Assembly: GCA_963555775.3 (NCBI GenBank)
Contig: CAUVWY020000009.1
Location: 744,001 to 808,000, forward strand
Length of the DNA stretch: 64,000 bases
Source: JAJEDW01 sp963555775
GTDB lineage: Bacteria; Acidobacteriota; Terriglobia; 20CM-2-55-15
Reading direction: 5' to 3'
Made by a program: the position numbers and the translations under genes. The notes beneath the pieces were generated by a model. It was given only the letters and a program-made list of their open reading frames with translations. It did no database searches and had not been told where the DNA came from. How positions within the stretch are numbered: the stretch's first letter is position 1; the number at the start of each line of letters is the position of its first letter. Below, piece by piece: positions 51,166-57,406 of this stretch.

Positions 51166-51193
51166 ATTATCCCAGGCCGGGTTTTTGGTGTCA
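51166..51193 (-). promoter_or_regulatory. Predicted promoter of the DUF6152 triplet
   Basis: On the minus strand TGACAC (51193-51188) and GATAAT (51171-51166) are separated by 16 bp. Both boxes and surrounding bases recur upstream of the hybrid remnant at 34903, and that conservation is the main support. Confidence 0.5.
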
Positions 51194-51351
51194 TCGCAAA
51201 CCATCCCCGCCACGCTGCGATGAACGCGATCGTCGAACAATTTCCGTTGTGGCGGTGTCGTCATCAGCCACGGGCTCTGGCAGACGGCGTTCGGTGGCGA
51301 CCCGGACGCCATCGGCAAACCGCTGCCGGGCTGGAGTGCCGGATGGGGCGA

Positions 51352-51621
51352 GGTCGTGATCGTGCCGGTGGAATCGACCCGTCGAATACGGTGGTTTGTA
51401 GTGTCGGCGATGTAGAGGTCGCCCGCGCTGACCACCGCAACGCCCCTGGGGCTCTACAACTGCGTCTGATTCGCCGGAACGCCGTCCCCGCTGATCCCCC
51501 CAGCGACGGTAGTGATGATGAACTCCTGTGCGACGCCCTGCGCCGGGGGTGGCAGCACCGCACCGAGCGGAACCAAGACTGCAAGCACATGCAGAAACAG
51601 GACAGACTTATGTATTCTCAT
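51352..51621 (-). pseudogene. NHL-repeat secreted protein, truncated and with an internal TAG
   Basis: From ATG 51621 the frame encodes a signal peptide (MRIHKSVLFLHVLAVLVPLG) and the start of an NHL beta-propeller: FIITTVAGGISGDGVPANQ, then TAG at 51456-51454, then SPRGVAVVSAGDLYIADTTN HRIRRVDSTGTITT. In intact homologues a residue such as Asn or Gln stands where the TAG is. After GTITT the similarity stops and the sequence runs into the promoter region of the DUF6152 gene. Only about one and a half propeller blades remain. Confidence 0.6.
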
Positions 51622-52104
51622 TACGTCCCTTACGTCCCTTACGTTCCACTCGATACGATCGGTTGAGTCGCGCCAACAGTGGTCCGCTGCCTCCGATAAC
51701 CTGCACGTAACGGTTCAAGCCCGAATGTGAGCAATAAGGCGCCGAATATCGGGAATTCTCATGCCATTGACTGATACGAAGCCGACTGGGGCAGTCTTGT
51801 CGAGGTCAGCCAACCGACCACGGACGAGTTCGGCCAGTCCGCTCGGTGTCGTCGCATGGGCCCGTTTTCGTTTTTCGCAAGATCTTTAAACGCGGTTACC
51901 GATTATCGCCCCTTGTCGGACCACGCCTTCATCCTGTTGCCAAATGCGCGATGCCTCTTGCTTTGTCTGTACTCCTCTGTCGCCTTGTATCGAGTGTGCA
52001 ATATGGTTCGTGCCCCCGTTCATTTCGTATAGTATTCGAAACGTGGGTACACGCGGCCTCATTCGGAGTCGAGTGCGGCGGTTGTGCAAGCAGGAGGAAA
52101 AATC
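51622..52104. other. Intergenic region with a short possible gene remnant
   Basis: Between the NHL remnant and the 52105 gene. Three tandem 9-bp units (TTACGTCCC, TTACGTCCC, TTACGTTCC) lie at 51621-51648. On the minus strand 51885-51715 is an open frame ending TGA with protein-like text (GLAELVRGRLADLDKTAPVG, FVSVNGMRIPDIRRLIAHIR), perhaps the 3' end of a lost gene; no start and no family recognised. The last 30 bp contain GGAGGA before the 52105 ATG. Confidence 0.35.
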
Positions 52105-53451
52105 ATGACGAGAGGTGTATGGAGCGCCGTCGCGCTTGCGGCGGTATTCCTTTCGGGTTCGTTCGCGTCGGCGCAGCAGATCACGGACCCGGGTTTCGAG
52201 AGCGTAGGCCGGGGCGCGCCCATTCTGGCCGACCTGAACGAGTACGAGATGACGGGTGCGACCGCCCGTGGCGATGCGGGCTTCATTGGTTCCGCGCGCA
52301 ATGGCGAGTCGCCGCCGGGTATCGAACCGCTCGAAAGAGACCTCTTCACGTCCGACGACTTCTACAAGGATCGGGACCTCTGGACCGATCCGCGGTATTT
52401 CCGCTGCAACGCTCCGGCGGCGATCGAGGACCTGTGGGGCGGCAACCGCGGGGGCCTGATAGGGGACAACCCGCCCGCGACGGCGGCATGGGGAATTTGC
52501 GACCGCGACTATCCGCGCGAAGCCATCGTAAGCCCTTATGAATTCGAGGCCGCCCAGGCCCACTACGAGGCGCTCCTCGAAGAGACGCGTCAACGCGGCG
52601 GTCCCACCGAACATACCTACGCGACGGTACCCGGCGAGTGGACCGGGCGCTACATGCATCCCGGCCGGACGCCCGGCAACCAGTACTGGTACCGCATGCG
52701 CCACGTACAGATGCCGACCGTCCTGTCGCTGCTGACCGACGAGTATCAGACCCGGATGGTGCAGGAAGCCTACCACCACGGAAACACCAATTCGGCGCAG
52801 TGGCCGTCGCAGTATTGCTGGCCCGAAGGTTTCATGCGGCGCTGGCATGCGGCCGCGGTTTGGGAGCACCACATCATGATGACGCCGTCGATGGTGCAGA
52901 TCCTGGCCGGAGTGGCTCGCAACTTCATCACCAACATCCACATCGGGCGCGAGTTCAACATGGACGGGTTGGTGCCGCGCCTCGGCGCCGACGTGCCGCG
53001 CTGGTATGGAGAAACCATTGGCTTCTGGGACGAGGACACGCTCATCACCTGGACATCGAACATCCAGGGGTGGAAAGTACACGCCGCGCCCGAGCACTCG
53101 AACCTGCTGCAAACGATCGAGATCTACACGCCGAACCACGATGCGGACGGCAACTTCCTCGGGCTCAATCACGAAGCGATCTTCTACGACCCCGAGGCTC
53201 TTTTGGAGCCGGTGCGGATCGTTCGAAATTACGTCAAGAACAGCGGATTCGAGGAAGGCGATCCCTATGTCTTCGTCGAGTGCCTCCAGACGATCTTCCC
53301 GGTCGACGGCGTTGGCACGCCAATGTCGCCAGGAACCACGTTCGACTATAGAATGCTGGATATGTACGGACGCCCGTGGGCGCAAATCTGGGAGCAGTTT
53401 GAAGAGGGTATGGAGAAGCCGGAAGAGGAAGACATCTTCACCTTCGATTGA
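52105..53451 (+). CDS. Large divergent W-E-G-D-T-L family protein
   Basis: A 448-residue exported protein; GGAGGA at 52093-52098 supports the start and the signal peptide ends GSFASAQ. The C-terminal half has the family core as ETIGFWDEDTLITWTSNIQG, LLQTIEIYTPN, FYDPEALLEPVRIVR and a late Cys (FVECLQTIFP). The N-terminal half is specific to this member, with aromatic- and His-rich segments (YMHPGRTPGNQYWYRMRHVQ; WPSQYCWPEGFMRRWHAAAV). Followed after 71 bp by a DUF6152-like gene. Confidence 0.6.
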   Translation: MTRGVWSAVALAAVFLSGSFASAQQITDPGFESVGRGAPILADLNEYEMTGATARGDAGFIGSARNGESPPGIEPLERDLFTSDDFYKDRDLWTDPRYFRCNAPAAIEDLWGGNRGGLIGDNPPATAAWGICDRDYPREAIVSPYEFEAAQAHYEALLEETRQRGGPTEHTYATVPGEWTGRYMHPGRTPGNQYWYRMRHVQMPTVLSLLTDEYQTRMVQEAYHHGNTNSAQWPSQYCWPEGFMRRWHAAAVWEHHIMMTPSMVQILAGVARNFITNIHIGREFNMDGLVPRLGADVPRWYGETIGFWDEDTLITWTSNIQGWKVHAAPEHSNLLQTIEIYTPNHDADGNFLGLNHEAIFYDPEALLEPVRIVRNYVKNSGFEEGDPYVFVECLQTIFPVDGVGTPMSPGTTFDYRMLDMYGRPWAQIWEQFEEGMEKPEEEDIFTFD

Positions 53452-53522
53452 TCCCACCGGCCAATCGCCGGCAAGGCAAACTGAAGGGTGAATCCCATAG
53501 GCGAGCAGGAGAGATTTGAACA

Positions 53523-54011
53523 ATGAAAACTCATATTGGAGCTGGTATCATGTTCGGCGCGGCGCTCGTGGCGCTCGTTACTATCGCGGCAACCGTCGAG
53601 GCGCATCACTCGTTCGCGATGTACAACATTCGGATCACGACTGTCATGACGGGTGTCGTCACCCGCGTCGACCCGGCGCCGAACCATCTACAGATCTTCT
53701 TTGCCGAAATGAACGCCGAGCGCACGAACGTCAAGCGCGGCGCGGACGACGAGCCGATCGTCTGGTCCGTCGAGATGGGAGGTTCCGCGCAGATGGCCCG
53801 GCAGGGCATCTCCGTCAACTCGTTCCCGCCCGGCACTGTCTTCAGCGTCGGCTTGCACCCGCTGCGTAACGGCGAGCCGGCCGGTTCCCGCGAAGGGGGC
53901 TTGTTCAAATGCCCTGGGAGGACGCCGCCCGAACCCGGGATGCATTGCGACTCGGTCCCCGGGCATACGTCCATCGGCAACGGGCCGCTACCGACACCGA
54001 CGGAACCATAG
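53523..54011 (+). CDS. DUF6152-like secreted protein, divergent
   Basis: A 162-residue protein. Signal peptide ends TVEA before HHSFAMYNIRITTVMTGVV. The usual NPH reads APNHLQIFF here, so the Pro-His adjacency is changed. An internal insertion (AEMNAERTNVKRGADDEP) and a C-terminal tail with two Cys (LFKCPGRTPPEPGMHCD) are specific to this copy. It pairs with the preceding gene. Confidence 0.65.
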   Translation: MKTHIGAGIMFGAALVALVTIAATVEAHHSFAMYNIRITTVMTGVVTRVDPAPNHLQIFFAEMNAERTNVKRGADDEPIVWSVEMGGSAQMARQGISVNSFPPGTVFSVGLHPLRNGEPAGSREGGLFKCPGRTPPEPGMHCDSVPGHTSIGNGPLPTPTEP

Positions 54012-54116
54012 CAGCCAGTCGCTAAACGCCCAAAGGTCGCGCGTAGCGGTCTTCGCGTTTGAGACGCGAAGTGAGGGCTGTGCGACGATCCAGTTGAGAA
54101 TGGTTACGCCAAAGGG

Positions 54117-54512
54117 CTAAGGCGATTCGCCGGGCCTCTGTCCAGTCGAAGTCATAACCACCTGCCGGGAGTTGATGCGGGGAAGCCCGTTGCGGGACAT
54201 CCAACCGTCAACGCTCACTTCCTCGCCAACGGTCAGGCTGTCGGGGCCCCATCCACCGCCCTCCAGGACGCTCGGCGCCGCCAGTTCGACACCCCAGCTC
54301 TCGACCTCGCCGGTATCCTCATCGATGACGTTGATATAGAACCACACGTGGGGATTGGTCCATTCCACCTTGTACACGACCCCGGTCAAGGCGATCGGCC
54401 GTTCGCGGTCGAATTCGGCGGTGAAGGAATGGTGTGGGGCGGCAGCGACCGGGCCGCCAACGAGGACCAGGGCGGCAGCTATCGAAAGTATATCCATGGC
54501 AATGGTTCTCAT
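54117..54512 (-). CDS. DUF6152-like secreted protein
   Basis: A 131-residue protein with signal peptide ending GGPVAA, then APHHSFTAEFDRERPIALTG. This is the only copy in which the His pair is not directly at a predicted A-x-A cleavage site. NPH is in VEWTNPHVWFYINV; second block SWGVELAAPSVLEGGG. GAGGGAGAAAG upstream of the ATG (54520-54530) is a good ribosome-binding site. It is downstream of the 57060-54691 genes on the same strand but a 130-bp inverted-repeat element intervenes. Confidence 0.72.
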   Translation of the reverse strand: MRTIAMDILSIAAALVLVGGPVAAAPHHSFTAEFDRERPIALTGVVYKVEWTNPHVWFYINVIDEDTGEVESWGVELAAPSVLEGGGWGPDSLTVGEEVSVDGWMSRNGLPRINSRQVVMTSTGQRPGESP

Positions 54513-54543
54513 GATCTTTCTCCCTCTCTCGGAAGAACAACGT

Positions 54544-54673
54544 CTAGCAGCCTGTCGGACTTTCGGCGTAAGTCCTTTGTTTTCAACAACGGCCCTTTTT
54601 AGCCCGAAACGGTAAACACAGTCATATGAATGACTTAGGTTTTTGATTCGGTGTTAGTCCGACAGGCTGCTAG
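54544..54673. mobile_element. 130-bp MITE-like element
   Basis: The first 18 bp (CTAGCAGCCTGTCGGACT, 54544-54561) and last 18 bp (54656-54673) are perfect reverse complements. The interior is AT-richer than its surroundings and has no open frame. This compact form with perfect ends and no gene is that of a non-autonomous MITE; its ends differ from those of the IS1380 and ISAs1 elements here, so the mobilising transposase is not in the window. CTAG at both edges may be the target duplication or part of the ends. Confidence 0.75.
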
Positions 54674-54690
54674 GCGCTTTTCCGCGCGTG

Positions 54691-55107
54691 TCACTGCCGG
54701 GAAATGCTGAAGTGGCTGCCGGGTTCTCCGTCCAGCAACGTTCCTCTCAGCATCCGTTTCGGTGAGCCGATGTTCAGCAGACGTCCTTCGGCCGTTACTC
54801 GGACTGTCTCCCCCGACAAACGATCCGGTACATCCAGATCGAACTGGGCGGTCTAGGTGGAGGAGTCCAGTACCACTCTGCGAATCGAGCCGGCATTGGG
54901 ACCGGGATTGACTCCACCGACAATGTTTTCTCCGTTCCAGCGCAGTATAAGCGTCAGGAAATTCCGCTCATCCGCTGTTTCGCCCCAGAAACCTTGCCAT
55001 GTCCCCTCCAACGGGTGTCCTTGCTGTGCCGTGGCGGCCGGTATCCCGAAAGTCAGTACCAACAGACAGCCCAGGATGCCGTTGATGGTCGATTGCTTCG
55101 CGTTCAT
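54691..55107 (-). pseudogene. Small secreted protein interrupted by an in-frame TAG
   Basis: A 138-codon frame begins MNAKQSTINGILGCLLVLTF (signal peptide ending ATAQ) and continues QQGHPLEGTWQGFWGE, LILRWNGENIVGGVNPGPN, VVLDSST. A TAG follows at 54855-54853, after which the same frame goes on in kind: TAQFDLDVPDRLSGETVRVT, AEGRLLNIGSPKRML, to TGA at 54691. Homologues I recall have Trp (TGG) at the TAG position, so a single TGG-to-TAG change explains it. The ATG overlaps the upstream stop (ATGA), so it was part of the operon. Confidence 0.7.
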
Positions 55108-55916
55108 GGGACGATCCTGCTTTCGGAACCTACTATCATGCCTTCCGGCGAAAGGTTGTTCTCCTGGCATATGTATTCCGATATGCCTTCACCTTCTCTC
55201 CATCGGAGCGTATAGCCGCTGGTCCACGGGGCATCGTACGCACCGGGATCGTCGACCGTGACCGTGTAGTCGAGGCTGTCGAAATCGACGCGCGTGACAC
55301 GCTCGATCAGATGAAGCTGCTCGGTATGCGGCAGCCCCTCCCGGTTCATCCAGAATCTTTCGTTCATCCCCACGGTGTCGATCACGAGCGTATCGCCTTC
55401 CCAGTGACCCACGGAGTGCCCGAAGAATGTGGGCCTCGGATTGGCCGGATGCTCGCGACCGTCGGTGTAGATCACCCGGTAGCTCCCTGAGATGGCCCTG
55501 ATGAACATGTAAACGCGCTCCAGTTCGGGCATGTTCATGATCTCCATCCCATAGAAAGCGATGAAGTGACGCGGCCCGCTCGACGGCAGGCAGCGGGTGT
55601 AGGGCTCGTTGGCAAGGTAGGACTCGTTGCGGTGGTTGACGAGCGCTCGCGCCCATGGCTGGAGCGGGATGTCGTCGATGTGAATTCGGGAGTTCCGGGT
55701 GGTTTGCGGCTCGTAGGAGTCGGGATTGACCGCCAGATAATTCTCGTCCCTGAACCACATGCCGTTTTCGCCCAGAGGCGCCCCAAGGTTGATCCGTCCA
55801 TCCTCCCAGCGCGGTGCGGGACGGGACTCTTCGTTCTCCGCCTGCCGCGCATCGGCCGGCGCCAGCGCCAGGCTCAGCAGCAGGGATGCCATTATTACGG
55901 TAAGTCTCAATCTCAT
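55104..55916 (-). CDS. Secreted protein of the W-E-G-D-T-L family
   Basis: A 270-residue exported protein; GGAGAAG upstream of ATG 55916 fits. The signal peptide ends APADARQ. Core: HSVGHWEGDTLVIDTVGMNE, LHLIERVTRVDFDSLDYTVT, VDDPGAYDAPWTSGYTLRW and YICQENNLSPEGMIVG at the C-terminus. An upstream block CLPSSGPRHFIAFYGMEIM is shared with the fusion protein just upstream, so the two are close paralogues. It lies 16 bp from that fusion and overlaps the following gene by 4 nt. Confidence 0.68.
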   Translation of the reverse strand: MRLRLTVIMASLLLSLALAPADARQAENEESRPAPRWEDGRINLGAPLGENGMWFRDENYLAVNPDSYEPQTTRNSRIHIDDIPLQPWARALVNHRNESYLANEPYTRCLPSSGPRHFIAFYGMEIMNMPELERVYMFIRAISGSYRVIYTDGREHPANPRPTFFGHSVGHWEGDTLVIDTVGMNERFWMNREGLPHTEQLHLIERVTRVDFDSLDYTVTVDDPGAYDAPWTSGYTLRWREGEGISEYICQENNLSPEGMIVGSESRIVP

Positions 55917-55932
55917 CTGGACTTCTCCGGGG

Positions 55933-57060
55933 TCAGGGCCTGTTGCCCTGGCAGAAGTGTTCCGGCGGGTCTTGACCCGGCAACCACTCAAGGGTCCATG
56001 TACTGGTCCAGGGCCGCGTATAGGCCCCCGGATCGTCGATGGTCACTTCGTACCTCAAGGTATTCAGGTCGGGCCGCGAAATGCGCTCAGTGAGTTGCAA
56101 CGCCCGGGTATGCGGCAGGCCGCCGTTTGAAAACCAGAACGCTTCATTGAAGGCGCTGGTTCGCACGACCAGACTGTCGCCTTCCCACTCGGCAAGGGAA
56201 GTGCCGTAAAACAGCGGATTGCTCGTCGACGCCTGGCCGGTTTGTTCGCCGCCGCCGGTATGAATGAGGCGCCAGTTGCTGTTGCCCCCACCCGTCAAGA
56301 CAAAAATCCGGCCGCGGGCGCGGTCTTCGACGAACTGAATGCCGAAGGGAAAGGGCATCTGGAAATGACGCGGCCCGCCGGGCGGCATGCAGAACAGAAA
56401 GCCGGGATCGTCTTCCAGGAAATCGCGCTGCCGCAGGACGTAAAGATCCTTCGCCCAGGTCTTGAATGGCGCCACGCGGGGCGCCTCTTCGATGTGGCGG
56501 AGCACGCCGTGCGCGTCCATCTCCACCTCGACACCGTCCTCCACCAGGGCAGACAGGCTTGGCCCCGTCCAGTAGCCGCCTTGCCCGTTTGGGGAACCCA
56601 ACTGGAGTTGGCCGTCCGGCCAGCGTGGGGGCGGCCCCTCTGGACGGCCGCGCAGGAGTTCTTCCAGCGCATCCCGGTTGATCGTAAAAAGGGGCTCGCC
56701 GCCGTCGGCCCGCCTGACGGTGTGGCCCCATACCTGTTCGCTACCATCCCGGGCGGCGACGCCTTCGACGGTAATCGTGTCGCCGGCAGCCAGCGTGTCG
56801 CGGTCCCAGCCGCTCCGTTCAAGTACGTCCGGGCTTTCCAGTTCAACGGCCCAATTGGCGATGGCGCCCGTGCCGCCTCCGACGTTCATGAAGATATGGA
56901 CGTGCGGATTGGACCAGTCCACTTGCGTCAGGATGCCGGTCAGCGTGAGGGGACGGTCATTGTCGAACTTGGCCTCGATCGGGTGATGCGCCAATGCCGA
57001 GGTCGGTAGAAACAGAAAAACGCAAATGCCTGCGGTCAGTCTGGTCCAGCGTCGTCTCAT
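55933..57060 (-). CDS. Second natural fusion of DUF6152-like and W-E-G-D-T-L domains
   Basis: A 375-residue exported protein from ATG 57060 (a TTG at 57078 is less likely). Cleavage SALA before HHPIEAKFDNDRPLTLTGIL; NPH in VDWSNPHVHIFMNV; second block WAVELESPDVLERSGW. From about residue 130 the second domain follows: CMPPGGPRHFQMPFPFGIQF, TSLAEWEGDSLVVRTSAFNE, LQLTERISRPDLNTLRYEVT, IDDPGAYTRPWTSTWTLEW and FCQGNRP at the end. It heads a minus-strand operon with the 55916 and 55107 genes. Confidence 0.72.
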   Translation of the reverse strand: MRRRWTRLTAGICVFLFLPTSALAHHPIEAKFDNDRPLTLTGILTQVDWSNPHVHIFMNVGGGTGAIANWAVELESPDVLERSGWDRDTLAAGDTITVEGVAARDGSEQVWGHTVRRADGGEPLFTINRDALEELLRGRPEGPPPRWPDGQLQLGSPNGQGGYWTGPSLSALVEDGVEVEMDAHGVLRHIEEAPRVAPFKTWAKDLYVLRQRDFLEDDPGFLFCMPPGGPRHFQMPFPFGIQFVEDRARGRIFVLTGGGNSNWRLIHTGGGEQTGQASTSNPLFYGTSLAEWEGDSLVVRTSAFNEAFWFSNGGLPHTRALQLTERISRPDLNTLRYEVTIDDPGAYTRPWTSTWTLEWLPGQDPPEHFCQGNRP

Positions 57061-57268
57061 GGCAGCAATCCGGGTCAAGGGCGATAAAGAAAAATCAAGT
57101 TTATGACATCCAGTCGAACATTACTAAAATCCGGTGCCGTCTCTGGCAATTTCGTACGAAATCGAGAAACCGGTCGATCGTGCCGGCGGTTCGATGACAG
57201 GGACGCAGTATGGCGCACAAACATGAAACTCCTGACAGGCTCTTTGAAAGTTGCGGCCCATCCCAAAA

Positions 57269-57296
57269 GACGGCGGCATCGATCAATGCCGCCGTC
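57269..57296 (-). terminator. katG hairpin terminator
   Basis: GACGGCGGCAT (57269-57279) and ATGCCGCCGTC (57286-57296) form a perfect 11-bp stem with a 6-nt loop. Read on the minus strand it is followed by TTTT, about 110 nt past the katG stop; on the plus strand a T5 run follows, so it may be bidirectional. The rest of 57061-57406 shows no gene. Confidence 0.7.
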
Positions 57297-57406
57297 CTTC
57301 GTTTTTCTGGATCAGGAAGAGTAGTCCATGTTATTTCCCGACCCCCACTCAATGTGAGCCGCCTCGCAGCGGCTCCGAATCACGTACTCTCGCTAACGCC
57401 TCACCA

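Noticed and set aside
51352..55107. Reassignment of TAG as a sense codon
   Set aside because: purL, tyrS, the 43617 gene and others end in TAG at the expected C-terminus, so TAG is a normal stop here.
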